A stretch of DNA of 64,000 nucleotides from Ctenosaura bakeri. Its lineage: Eukaryota; Chordata; Lepidosauria; Squamata; Iguanidae. Location: contig CAOLHI010001025.1 of the NCBI GenBank assembly GCA_948474755.1, positions 310,001 through 374,000 of the forward strand, in the 5' to 3' direction. The notes beneath the pieces were generated by a model. The model was not told where the DNA came from. It did no database searches and worked only from the letters and a program-made list of their open reading frames with translations. Both the position numbers and the translations under genes were made by a program. Positions 10,750 through 21,119 of the stretch are shown here, in pieces (within the stretch, counting starts at the first letter, position 1; every line of letters begins with the position of its first letter).

Positions 10750-11340
10750 AGGGGTGGAATTTTGCCCTTCCCAGTAGCCCCAGGCAAAAGCAAACTGATG
10801 CAACCTTTCCTGGCTTATAGGTCATACTTCCTTGATCAAAAATGTTTGCCATGTTGACCACACTTTGATGTTGCTCAACCAAATATATCTCGGTTTTGCA
10901 TGAAATGTTGGAGGATATGTTTGTTTGTTTGTTTATTGCATTTATTCCTCACCGTTCTCCCAGGATGAGAGCCAAGGTGGCTAAAATATTTATATCCTAC
11001 TTAGGGTTGCCACTTCAGGATCACCCCAGGCCCCAACATGAGACCTAGGGATTTAGGTCCCTGGGGATATTCATTAAGTTCCGACCAGAGTTACTTAGGC
11101 TTTCCATTCAAACACACACACATACCACATTTTCCTATTTGGAATTTAAGACAGAAATATCTGCTAAATGGGTCGTTCCCAGACCAAGGTGGGATGAGGG
11201 GGTTATTCCTTTTGACTCATTTAGGGAGGAAAGATAAGGAACCTTTGACCTAGCCGACTTGCTTCTAGCCTGCAGGTGGATGAAGGGCAGACTGGAGGGT
11301 GAGCCCTGGCATCACAATGACTGGGAGAGCAGAGGAAAGC
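10750..11340. other. Anonymous sequence with two repeat fragments
   Basis: 10,919-10,985 has (TTTG)n plus TTATTGCATTTATTCC, part of a common squamate LINE-like tail. About 11,125-11,300 is homologous to about 31,095-31,340 (TTGGAATTTAAG, GTTCCCA, GACTTGCTTCTAG versus GCTACTTGCAG). No gene seen. Confidence 0.5.
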
Positions 11341-11346
11341 TAATTA

Positions 11347-11450
11347 CAGTCAGCCCCCCACGTTCACTAGGTCTAGGGGTGCAGGACTCCCTACAAAAGT
11401 GGGAAAATCAGAAATATCAAAACGTGTGCATGCATGTCTATGAAAAGTGG
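11347..11450 (+). mobile_element. Left end of a Tigger-like MITE
   Basis: After a TA come CAGTCAGCCCCCCACGTTCA and AGGGGTGCAGGACTCCC, the left terminus seen at 18,735. No matching right end is found downstream, so the element is truncated. Confidence 0.65.
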
Positions 11451-11756
11451 CTAAGGCATGGGGGGAAGAGTGCATAACCACCTGTGCAACGGTTACGCTC
11501 ACAGAATTCCACTTGACACAACTGCGAACTGAACAGAGAAGTTGTGCCACGGACAAAAAAAAGTACAACTGCTCACATAATGGAACATATATGTGTCTAA
11601 AAGGACAACAGAATGTCCACTATTGAGAAGGAAGGTACCCAATGGTGATCTACTCCAAACTGCTGCCACTGCGGGGCATCCACAGCTAAAGCTTCCCCAA
11701 TGCTTCTTGAGAAGAAAAATCCATCTTCCAAGTGGTTTCATCCCATCCATCAGCAC

Positions 11757-12372
11757 TTGGAATCACAGCCCCTTAGAGCCTGAAAAGACTCCAAGGGCCA
11801 TCCAGTCTAACCCCATTTTGTTATGCAGGAAGAAACGGTCACAGCATTCCTAACAGATGGCCATTCAGCCTCTGTTTCAAAAGCTCCCAAGAAGGAGACT
11901 CCCCCACTATACCAGTCAGTGTATTCTACTCTCAAACTGCTCTTACCATCAGTCCTTCCTAGTAGTTCGGTGGAATCTCTTTTCCTGTCATCTGAAGCCA
12001 TTGCTCCATAACCCAGTCTCTGGAGCAGCAGAAAACAAGCTTGCCCCATCCTCCATGGGACATCCCAGCCTATCTTTAAAAACCTCCAAAGAAGATGACT
12101 CCACCCAATTCTGAAGCAGCATATTCCACTGTCAAATGGCTCTTACCGTCTGGAAGTTCTTCCTGATGTTTACAGGAAACCTCTTTTCCCGTAGTTTGAA
12201 TCCATTGCTCCGTGTCCTCGTCTCTGGAGCAGCAGAAAACAAGCTTGCTCCATCTTCAACATGACATCCCTTCAAATATTTAAACATGGCTACCATGTCA
12301 CCTCTTAACCTTCTCTTCTGCAGACTAAACATATCCAGCTGCCTAAGCCACTCTTCATAGGGCCTGTTTAGA
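11757..12372 (-). mobile_element. Two adjoining CR1 3' fragments
   Basis: A first CR1 3' section runs from 11,759 to about 12,050. A second begins inside the ORF2 tail and runs to about 12,370 (minus-strand [40 protein letters not shown]). CCTCCAAAGAAG-type motifs occur twice, which shows two insertions or a partial duplication. Confidence 0.85.
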
Positions 12373-12690
12373 CCAAACCCTGCCAGTGCAGCAACAGGAT
12401 GTTCTGAAGGACAGGTACTACCAGGCAGGGTCTGTGACCTTCTGGATGCAAAACATATCCTAGCCTCACTTTGCATTCTTCCTTCCCCACACTGAAAGCA
12501 GGGTACGTGCCATGCTAAGCGCTGTGACTGAGAGCCACGAAAATACACGCACATGCACACACAAGAACATCTGGACTGGTTCGCTGTATAACAACAGGCC
12601 ACGAGCAAAAGGTTTCAATTAATTTCAGAGCAGATGTGACACTTTTTAATAGACTCACATTTCTGGGATTCTGTACGTATACCGTCAGAG

Positions 12691-13477
12691 CAGCGGTTCT
12701 CAACCTGTGGGTTGCGACCCCTTTGGGGGTCGAACAACACTTTCACAGGGGTCACCTAAGACCATCGGAAAATAAGTATTTCCGATGGTCTTCGGCTCCA
12801 TTCCCTCCTTGGTGGTGGTGTGCAAGCGTGAGCCACGTGCTCGCGTCCTCCTGCCCCCTTTGACGGGAGCACATGCGGTCACAGCGTTGCCACAGCACGA
12901 GTGGTGGTGCGCAAGCGCGACCCACGCGCTCGCGTCCTCCTGCCCCCTGTTCAGAAGGGGCTGAAATTGCTCCCCTCCTCCGCTACCGGGAGAACCTCCC
13001 ATCTGACGGGCCAGCTTGGGGGAGGCGGCAGCAGCACGGGGGGCAGGCCCCCTCCTCGCCATGGCCCCTGCCCCACTCGCCACGGAGGGGGGCGCTGTGG
13101 AAGAGCCGGGGGGCCACAACGCAGCGCTTCTCCGGGGGGGCGAGCTGCGCCCCATGCAAAAGACAAAGGTGCTGGGATTTGTCCCCCCCCAGCCAGGATC
13201 GACACTCTGGAAACTTTTCCCACACTGCCCCCCCCCAGCGGAAACAAGAGCGAAGCAGAAGCAGAGCCCGGGGGGGGGGGTTCTCGGAGTTTTTTCCCGG
13301 GGGAGACGCGCGGCTCCTCTTTCCCTCCCTGCCTGCACCCCCTTTCCTGGCCGGCGAGGCAGCCTTTGCCAGCGGGAGGAGGCATTGTAAATAATAAATA
13401 ATTTTATGGTTGGGGGTCACCACAACATGAGGAACTGCATTAAAGGGTCGCGGCATTAGGAAGGTTGAGAACCACCG
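12691..13477. mobile_element. SPIN-like hAT element with GC-rich interior
   Basis: Left TIR CAGCGGTTCTCAACCTG; right TIR read inverted CGGTGGTTCTCAACCTT. Subterminal blocks match SPIN-type hAT ends (GGTTGCGACCCCTTTGGGGG, ATAATTTTATGGTTGGGGGT, AACATGAGGAACTGCATTAA). The flanks CGTCAGAG and CGTTAGAG form an 8-bp duplication with one mismatch, as expected for hAT. The middle (about 12,800-13,385) is unusually GC/CpG-rich and contains a diverged approximately 49-bp duplication (12,811 and 12,901). No transposase frame. Many overlapping open frames on both strands reflect stop-poor GC DNA. Confidence 0.85.
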
Positions 13478-13721
13478 CGTTAGAGTCAACTTCCCAGAAT
13501 TTCAAACTTCTAAGACTTCCCACACTTTCTCCCATCATCATGAGCTCTAGATATATTTTTGTGAGCTGGAAATAGAAATCTTTCAGCAACATGAAACTGT
13601 AACCTTTAAGGTAATTAACTGCCCAAGAAGCACATGGTTGGCATCCACTGTTCCCAGAACCGTCTTGTGAAGTTGGGGGAGATCATGGAATTTAGCATCA
13701 TTTGCAAACAGCTGTGGGCTT

Positions 13722-13818
13722 CCAGATGTTGTTGGACTACAAGTCCCATCAACCCTTGCCCACGCAGCCAATGTTGAGGAATGCTGGGATCTGCAATCCA
13801 GCAACATCTGAAGGGTTG
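13722..13818. repeat. Short palindromic repeat (CCAGATGTTGTTGGACTAC type)
   Basis: Arms CCAGATGTTGTTGGACTACA and, inverted, GCAATCCAGCAACATCTG around CCCATCAACCC / GCTGGGATC form a foldback of about 95 bp. It is a common squamate repeat type; class unknown. Confidence 0.7.
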
Positions 13819-14060
13819 TCTGACACGAACCTCAAGTTTATGTCTAACCCTTCCTTGTTACTTCCAAAAGTTACTTTTCAAGGGTGTTTTGACACAAATT
13901 TCTCACATTTTACTCCTTCTCCTCGCAGTCCTAGCTATCCAAGACTGTATAGAATAGAGTGGAAAAATGCAACACACAGGGCAGTGAATTACTTTTTCTA
14001 ACACCAGAAGACAGCCATAGGTTACTTCCCAAAACAGTGAGAAATAAAGGGAAGAAATTA

Positions 14061-14265
14061 TCATAGAATCATAGAACCATAGAAATGTAGAGTTGGAAGA
14101 GACCCCAGGGGCCATCCAGTCCAACCCCTGCCATGCAGGAAGACCCTCAAAGCATTCCCAACAGATGGCCATCCAGCCTCTGCTTAAAAACCTCCAAGGA
14201 AGGAGGAGACTCCACCACACTCCATGGAGGCAGCAGCAGGTTCCACTGCCAGACAGCCCTGACTG
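14061..14265 (-). mobile_element. CR1 LINE 3' fragment
   Basis: Starts with tandem octamers (ATAGAATCATAGAACCATAG) and runs into the 3' UTR and ORF2 end. It loses CR1 identity after GACAGCCCTGACTGTCC. Confidence 0.93.
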
Positions 14266-14599
14266 TCCAAAATTTACTGTCCAAAAATTACTGTGCAAAA
14301 GAAATTTCCCAAGCGCTGATCCAAAGCTAGGGCATCTGCAAAAGATGGAAAGACTCCGCTGGAAGACTCCAAGCCCAGTGACTGCTCCCACGGCACAATG
14401 GTTCTTACAATTAAGGGGTAAAGCCTGAAGTCAAGGAAGCTTAAAGCCTACGAGGGGCTTTCTTGGGCTTAATTGCACAATAGGAGGCGCCTGCAGGAAA
14501 CAAAGGGTTAACCCTCTCTGCACAATCTATCTTCGTGCTCCCTGTTGTTGTTCTTGTTGTTACCATGATTGTTTATTTATATAATGCCATTCATGCACA

Positions 14600-15025
14600 C
14601 AGAATCATAGAACTGGAATAGACCACAATGACTATCGAGTCCAACTCCATTCTGCCATGCAGGAACAAGCACTCAAAGTACTCCCAGCAACAGCCATCCA
14701 ACCTCTCTTTTAAAACCTCCAGAGAAGGAGACTCCACCACACTCCCAGGCAGCAGCAGATTCCACTGCCAAACGTCTCTTACCATCAGGAAGTTCTTCCT
14801 GATGTTCAGGTGGAATCTCTTTTCCTGTCGTTTGAATCCATTGCTCCTTGTCCTGGTCTCTGGAGCACCAGAAAACAGCTTGCTCCATCTTCAACATGAC
14901 ATCCCTTCAAATATTTAAACATGGCTATCATGTCTCCTCTTAAGCTTCTTTTTGTCTGGCTAAACATACCCAGCTCTCTAAGCCGCTCCTCATAGGGCTT
15001 CATGGTCTCCAGACCCTTCACCATG
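14600..15025 (-). mobile_element. CR1 LINE 3' fragment
   Basis: Diverged octamer end, then (minus strand) ORF2 pieces [12 protein letters not shown] and [18 protein letters not shown] with frame breaks. Confidence 0.9.
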
Positions 15026-15434
15026 ATGCTTTACAAGAAAGACAACCAAAACCAGTGGGTTCTGCCAAAGGCATACAGCCTAAAACATGTGTGCATACAC
15101 ACGCACACACAAAGTGACAGAAGGAACAATAAAACACCCTACAACTGTAAAACAGAATTATCTAAATAAAACACTAAGGAAAAAAAATATTAAACAAACT
15201 GCTGGAAACAGTTAAAAAAAAACATAACCGATTACCTACCCCAATGCAATGCACATCAATACATTAACACAAAATTAATTAATTAGCAATAATTTTAGCA
15301 ATAATATAATCAATTAATGGAAATCAACTAATTGATTTTTTTTTGAAAAAAATACATCTTACCATTCTCCCAACAGGGGACACAAAGCAAATTACAAGAA
15401 AATAAAACATGCTACCAGTAGCATCTTATTGTAG
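15026..15434. other. AT-rich anonymous spacer
   Basis: A-rich with many short AATTAATTAG-type runs. CCATTCTCCCAACAGGGGAC at 15,361 is a fragment of a common LINE-like tail. No gene. Confidence 0.4.
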
Positions 15435-15588
15435 AATCATGGAATCATAGAAACCTAGAGTGGGAAGAGACCCCCAGAGGCCAGCCAGCCAACCCTTTTC
15501 TGCCCTGCAAGAAGACACATCAAAGCACTCCCTGCGACAGATGGCCATCCAGCCTCTCTTTAAAAACCTCCAAGGAAGGAGGTGCCAA
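15435..15588 (-). mobile_element. CR1 LINE 3' fragment, short
   Basis: AGAATCATGGAATCATAGAA octamers through CCTCCAAGGAAGGAGG, then abrupt loss of similarity. Confidence 0.9.
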
Positions 15589-15589
15589 C

Positions 15590-16590
15590 CAAGTTAATCT
15601 TATTAAAAACAAAGAGTTAACACAGTTTACAACAGAATAAAAAGATTTCAAATATAACATAAATCCACCAATGGATTTATGTTATGGTTTCCACTGTGTA
15701 ACTGCTGTGTGGAATAACAACCCAGCGCAACAACAATGCTCAATGCACATTTGCACACAACTCAGGTTTGATGCATGCCTGCAAGCACAATGATTCCACA
15801 TTTTTCTGCCAACTGTCATCAACTGGATACAACTGCCGCGCACTGCCCACAAAATTCACTCCTTGCGCACAGCGCAACTTAATACCTGTGTATGTCACTT
15901 GCAGGAAGCCAGCCTTTGTGTGCATCTGTGTGCACATGCAAAAGGAAAAGGAGCACGTCCTGGCAAATCTAGTTTGGACTGCAGTTCCTAGAATGCACAG
16001 CTAGAAGACACTGAATCCATGCTAGTTGGAGATTCTGGGATCTGTAGTCCAAAAGATCCATTTTCTAAACCCAGACTGCTAAAGAATGGGAGGAATTTGC
16101 CTGTATATATGTGCCCATTTGGCAAAATATGTGACTTTGCATCGGTTTCCTCCTGGCCCTGACCTCAATTACCAGATGTTGACCCATAAGGCAACGTGGC
16201 CACTGGAGCTGAATAGTCCAAAGCAATCTGTCCACCAAGCATCCTCTTTCTTGCTCAAAACAGCTGGATTCAAAAGCAAGCCAGATCCCCACTTCCTGCC
16301 AAAGGAATTCATAGAGCCCCAAAACTTTGCCAATACAATCCTTCTTTGGTGGAGCCATTCCCTAGCTGGGAAGTCATAAGATTTTCCTTTCCCTATGAAG
16401 TGGGGTGATATATTTCAAGGGCAGTGAAGTCTTGACAAACCCCCTTTATGTCTTTTTTTTCCCCTTTCTTTGGGAGGACAGGAGACAGATAATAACTGCA
16501 GTGTCATCTTGGTCAGACGCTTCCAAGACTTGAGCAGTTAAAATCGAAAGAATGCACAATCCTGCCATTCTGGACAGGAATGAGCTGCCA
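15590..16590. other. No gene found
   Basis: 15,965-16,060 is a short foldback repeat (GGACTGCAGTTCC / GGGATCTGTAGTCC). The rest shows no coding or RNA signal I can support. Confidence 0.5.
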
Positions 16591-16690
16591 CGGTTGAGAT
16601 TGTGAGGACAGACTGCTGTTTTCCTTCAGACAGGAAACTTATTGGGTCCGTAGGTAACAGGCACAAGCCTCTGGTTTTAACCATATATGG
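16590..16690 (-). repeat. Unclassified interspersed repeat, copy 2
   Basis: TGTGAGGACAGACTGCTGTT and CAGACAGGAAACTTATTGGG are the reverse complement of the blocks at 1,105-1,162. It could belong to a longer decayed element that includes the TTTGCACAAAA-rich sequence that follows. Confidence 0.65.
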
Positions 16691-16751
16691 CCGGGAACTG
16701 CTCCGAAACTGACCTTATGATGCTCTCCAGGGCTTGGGGCTTAGCCCAACG

Positions 16752-16754
<3 letters not shown>

Positions 16755-16783
<29 letters not shown>
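16755..16783. repeat. (GA)n microsatellite
   Basis: About 14 GA units in an otherwise unique segment. Confidence 0.95.
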
Positions 16784-16786
<3 letters not shown>

Positions 16787-17079
16787 CCGGGGGCGGAACG
16801 CAGCACAGAAAGGGGACGCTGGAAGAACCAACCATGAGAGCATTCATATTTCACAGCACAGAAGACTAGAAACCCAAGTTGGGTTGCATGCATGTCTGGG
16901 ATGTTATCAGTCAGCACAACAGATTTCCATTCGGCACAACGTGTGCCAAGCCCAAGTTAGGGATGGAAGGAAAATCTGCCTTTAAATACATGCCCAAAAT
17001 GGGTTTTGCTGGCACTCAGAGAACCCTGTCAGAAAGAGTAACGCAGAGGTGAGGATTTTGCACTGCTTCTGCCTCCTAT

Positions 17080-17364
17080 GCACACATCCCAAAGTAATTC
17101 GGGAAACGATTCTGTGCAGAAAATGCACTTTTTGGTGCCAAAATCGTGGGCTTTGCACACAAAAATATTATCTTTTCTTTTTTCCTTTTTGCACAAAAGC
17201 CCTCTGAGTATGTCTGAAAATGGTGTTTTTTACATGGAAATGGTGTAGGGGCAGTTGCAAGAAAAACGTGTTTTCTTCCTCAAAAAAGTGTTCCTAGAAA
17301 CACATGGGGGTGAAGGATGTTGCGAGAAATTGGTGGGTATTGCAAAAAAAAAAAAAAAAAAAAA
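17080..17364. repeat. TTTGCACAAAA-rich segment ending in poly(A)
   Basis: Recurrent TTTGCACA, TTTTTGCACAAAAG and GTGCAGAAAATGCAC motifs, then an uninterrupted run of 21 A (17,344-17,364). A similar motif-rich block occurs at 50,100-50,640. Confidence 0.5.
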
Positions 17365-17679
17365 TTATTTGCCACTTTCTTCGCTGCATCAGACCAAAGC
17401 TTCATCTTAGCTCGAGAAGGTCATGATGTGACATAGAAGATCTGTCCTTGGATGCATCTGGAAAACTCAACAGGCTTGACTTCATGTTTTCCCAGCCTGT
17501 GCCTCAGACAACCACACAGTACACAGGTTCAAGGGTTTTCTTTTCCCCAGCGTGCATTTCCCATTTTAGGCCAAGCTCCACCTGCTAAGATCTTTTGCTC
17601 TGGGTGCAGCCAAAGACAGGGTCAGGGAAACATGGTAGTGTTGCAATTTTTGAATGAGAAAACCTACTGATGAGGTATA

Positions 17680-18158
17680 CTGTCGGTCCTTCAAATCCAT
17701 AGGTTTCACATTTGCAGATTTGATTATTTATGGATTATTTGCCACTGTTGCCCTACACTATTTGTAACAGGGACTTCGAAGTCTCGCCTCGTATTCTCAG
17801 TCTCTCTGAAAGCCTTGAAAGCGAGACTGCAAGAGACTATGGGAGACTGCAAACGTGAGCTGAGGCTATTAAAAATGGCATAGGGCAGCAGTGGCGGCAA
17901 CAGCAACCCCCGCCAGCTGCCCACTTCTGCCTTGCAAAGGAACCCCACTGCCCTGAAGGCAGAACCAGGTGGCTGGCATGCTCCCTACCATAGATTCAAA
18001 TGTGTATAGGATTTAAACACTCACAAGTACAGTTTATGGTGGGTTGAATCTGCAAATCACACTTATTACGGTTTTCAGGCCCTATAGATAATTCTGGTTT
18101 TTCCACTTTTATGGGGGCTCTGTGCCCCAACCCTTGCAAATGTGGAGGTCCAACCGGA
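17680..18158 (-). mobile_element. Tigger-like MITE, minus orientation
   Basis: Left side CTGTCGGTCCTTCAAATCC plus CACATTTGCAGATTTGATTA; right side, inverted, GGACCTCCACATTTGCAAGG and GGGGCACAGAGCCCCC. These correspond to the right and left ends of the copy at 18,735. TA precedes the left end; the right TA is lost. Confidence 0.7.
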
Positions 18159-18384
18159 GGCGTATCTAGGGTGGGGCATGTAGGGTATGTGCCCAGGGTG
18201 CCAATCCAGGGAATCACAAAACAGCCGTGTATGTAGGGGTGGGGCGGGAGTTAGGGGTAAGAAGGTAGGGGCGCAGCTTCCACACTTGCCCTAGGTGCTA
18301 TTTACATTAGATATGCCACTGGGGCCAGCTGTAGATTTATAGGAAAATCAGAAAACAGCTTATAAAGAATCAGATGCTTGGGTC

Positions 18385-18560
18385 ATTCTAGCTTAGTACC
18401 GTCAACTCTGGTTGACAGTCATTGTCCTCCAGGGTTTCAGGAAGGAGTTTTTCCTGTCCCTCTCTGGAGGTCTCTGGTATATTCCCCTGTAGTCTCTTGT
18501 CCAAGTTCTAACCAGGTCTAACCCTCCTTAGCATCCAAAATAAGGTGTGACTGGGTACAT
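18385..18560 (-). mobile_element. 5S-headed composite SINE, fragment 1
   Basis: CCAAGTTCTAACCAGGTCTA and CTCCTTAGCATCCAAAATAA are a decayed inverted 5S-like head. It is preceded by the body CCTCCAGGGTTTCAGGAAGG. The first of three same-strand copies in 1 kb. Confidence 0.65.
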
Positions 18561-18589
18561 TCAGTGTGCAATGATGGTGCAAAATAGGA

Positions 18590-19200
18590 ACACAGGATGT
18601 TGCCCTTATACTGAGTGAGACCACGGATACATCTAAGCCAATACTGCCAGGTCTGACTGGCAGCCGTGGCTCTCGCTGGGTTTTCCTACCTGGAGATCTT
18701 TCATCTTTCCTCCAGGTGGTCTCCCATCCAAGTATAGTCATCCCTCCACATTCACCAGGGTTAGGGGCACAGGATTCCCATGAAAGCAGAAAAACTGTGA
18801 ATAATTCTAGCCCTTCCCGCAACCATATTTAACACACACAAAAAAAGTATGATCACCATATTCAACCCACCGTGGATTCCTTTGAGGCATGAGGGTTCCT
18901 TCACAAGGCAGATGTTGGGGGCTGGTGGGGCTTACGGCCATCTCTACTGCTGCCCCACACCATCTTTAATAGGGACTTACAAGCTTCCTTTGCAGTTTCT
19001 CAGACTCACAAGGCCTGCAGTCCCCATTAAAAATGGCAGAGGGAGGCAGCAGAGATGACACCAAATAATCCGTGAATAATCAAATCTGCAAAAGTGAAAC
19101 CTGCAAATGTGGAAGGCTGACTGTATTAACCAGGCCTGACCTTGCATGGTTTCCAAGATCAGGTGAAATTGGATGTATTCAGGGTGGTAAAAACAGAAAC
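18590..19200 (-). mobile_element. 5S-headed composite SINE interrupted by a Tigger-like MITE
   Basis: The left part ends GGTCTCCCATCCAAGTA. The right part resumes TTAACCAGGCCTGACCTTGC, TTTCCAAGATCAGG. Removing 18,735-19,123 and one TA restores the contiguous element, so the MITE inserted after the SINE. Confidence 0.8.
18735..19123 (+). mobile_element. Tigger-like MITE with TA duplication
   Basis: Left end TAGTCATCCCTCCACATTCA; right end inverted CAGTCAGCCTTCCACATTTG. TA at 18,733-18,734 and 19,124-19,125. Subterminal AGAAAAACTGTGAATAATTC and AATAATCAAATCTGCAAAAG. 389 bp, no transposase. Family members lie at 10,238, 11,347, 17,680 and 29,622. Confidence 0.82.
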
Positions 19201-19385
19201 ATATGATTCAGTCTTTTGCTGCATCAGAGCACCATCTCAGCCAGCTATGGCTCTCCAAGGTTTCAGGCAGTATTCTTTTCCTAGCTCTAGCCAAAGGTCC
19301 CTTTATGTTCCTTGGTGGTTCAAGTACCGACCAGGCCTGATGTAACTTCCAAAATCCTATTAGAACAGATGTGTGCCCAAAAAGC
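19200..19385 (-). mobile_element. 5S-headed composite SINE, fragment 3
   Basis: GGCTCTCCAAGGTTTCAGGC body, then TGGTGGTTCAAGTACCGACC and AGGCCTGATGTAACTTCC, an inverted 5S-like head that is highly diverged. Confidence 0.6.
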
Positions 19386-19689
19386 GCTCCCAAAACCACC
19401 TCCACGGATGCAATGATCTTGCATTGGGACACTTGCACAATCTCCTTCAGCCTTGAAGACCTGAGGAATCATGTGACACTCCAGGACCAAAGGGACACTT
19501 GCTGAGGGATACAGAGATGACAAAGGTACCATTGTTCTCCTCAGCCTGGGAAACATCAACGACATTAAGTTCCCTTCTTCACTGCTGATGAGACATCTTC
19601 CTCTCCAGGTCAACTGGGCCATAACCAAACCCGTCACCATCACTGTGATGCCAAGTACCAGGCTAACACTCCTGAAGATCTGGGTCTGC

Positions 19690-19762
19690 AGGCATTTTGG
19701 ACTCCAACTCCCAGACACCCAAGCTAGCTTGGCCAATTATTCTGGGAGTTGTGTCCCAACAT
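19690..19762. repeat. Short foldback repeat
   Basis: GGACTCCAACTCCCAGACAC pairs imperfectly with ATTCTGGGAGTTGTGTCCC around AGCTAGCTTGGCC. Confidence 0.6.
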
Positions 19763-19908
19763 CTATAACGAAGGTCCTATCCTCTGATGATGCTGGTGAT
19801 CATACTTAGTTATATCCTGCCTTTTTCCCAGTTTGGGACACAACGTGGCTTAAGACACTTAAACCATAGTTGAAAATTCACAGCATATCCAAGTTAAATA
19901 GCAAGTGC

Positions 19909-20740
19909 AGTCGTCCCCTCTAATCTGCAGGGAATACAGTCCAAGACACAGACACACACGCACACGTGAATGCCTAACACCTAGATATATAGTACTCTGC
20001 AAAGCCAGAAGGCTACTTCTGGTGATGCCAGAACCATTTCGCGTGGCAGTCTTAGCGGAGGGGCAGTTAAAGTTTTGAGACGGGTGCCATAATGGGGGTT
20101 CCCATTATCCAGGTAACAGAGCTGAAGAGAGATAGTTCTCCCTCCAGGCATGCAAAGGGTTAATAAGTGCTGGGTTAGGTTACATTTTATTGGGGGTCAG
20201 CATCACAGGTCACTGAGAGAGAGTTGCCCAGTCAGGGGGAGAAAGGTGAGAATCTTCTAGATACTTTGGTCAAGGAGTGTTAAAAAGCCTCAAGGGACCC
20301 CAATGCAGGAGGAGAAGACATCAACAAGAAAAGGCATATCGCCGGTCGCAGGTAGGCCCAGCTATGTCTCACCTCCCGGCTCTGCCTCTGCACACCATCT
20401 CACCCGACCAACGATGTGAGTAGCTAGGATGTTTCTTAGATAGTTGCGTTAGGATTTCTGTTCTTTTGAAAACTCTGGCTGACATGATGTAACTATTGGT
20501 AACTACTTGTAACTACTAAGCGAACCTGGGGGGAAGAAGCCTCCCAGGTAGAGTGATACCTGCTCTACATTGCCTGTTCTTAGAATAAATGTTTTGGGTC
20601 CATGACAACGGGCAGGCAGAGAAGGTGTAGATAGCAGGGCCCAGAGCAGGCTGCATGGATGCTGTCGCCCAGATGCCAGGAGACGGATCAAGGCCAAAAG
20701 TGGGAGCGTGGGAGGTGAAAAGGAAGAGGACAGAGGTGCC
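19909..20740 (+). repeat. Tigger-like repeat split by a solo LTR
   Basis: Begins CAGTCGTCCCCTCTAATCTG, a Tigger-type terminus. Segment GGTGATGCCAGAACCATTTC...GCAGTTAAAG continues after the LTR as GGGCCCAGAGCAGGCTGCAT and GATGCTGTCGCCCAGATGCC. A copy at 29,906-30,115 has the same blocks contiguous, which shows that 20,085-20,607 is an insertion. Confidence 0.7.
20085..20607 (+). mobile_element. Solo LTR, perfect 5-bp target duplication
   Basis: Starts TGCCATAATGG and ends GTCCATGACA (short TGCCAT/ATGACA inverted termini). Flanked by ACGGG on both sides (20,080-20,084 and 20,608-20,612). AATAAA lies at 20,584, 18 bases from the end, implying a very short U5 if it is the polyadenylation signal. 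No internal region, tRNA primer site or polypurine tract flanks it, so it is a recombined solo LTR. Retroelement class is not resolved. Confidence 0.8.
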
Positions 20741-20984
20741 TGGCTGTAGGGACCCTACCAGGGGACGTTGTGGGTTTTGCACGGCCAACCATCACTGCCC
20801 CTCTACGGGGCTTCAAAACACCCCTCCGCCCACCCACTCCCAGTAGGTGCTGGAAGATTCCCAGTTGGCTACAGGTAAGTGAAACCATGGAATGCCAAAT
20901 CACAGATTGGGAGGGGGTTACTGGAAACCTTCACAGAATGAAAAACCAGTTAAAACATAAACCATTAAACAATAACAACTGAAA

Positions 20985-21110
20985 GTCCAGCACATTATAT
21001 TAGGCCTGTTTCCCCTTAAAAAAATCCAACTCTCGAAGGTCGGCTGGAATAAAAAAGTTTTTTACCTGTTTGCAGAAGGACAGTAAGGGGAGTGTCGGTC
21101 TAGCCACTCT
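20985..21110 (+). mobile_element. LINE fragment shared with 52.0 kb
   Basis: GGCCTGTTTCCCCTTAAAAA, GGTCGGCTGGAATAAAA and CAGAAGGACAGTAAGGGGAG match 52,025-52,120. A decayed LINE segment of uncertain class. Confidence 0.5.
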
Positions 21111-21119
21111 GCGATATAT

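Noticed and set aside
12700..13490. Open frames of 124-212 codons on both strands
   Set aside because: They overlap in several frames at once, coincide exactly with GC-rich stop-poor DNA inside the hAT element, and are Pro/Gly/Arg-rich without any domain.
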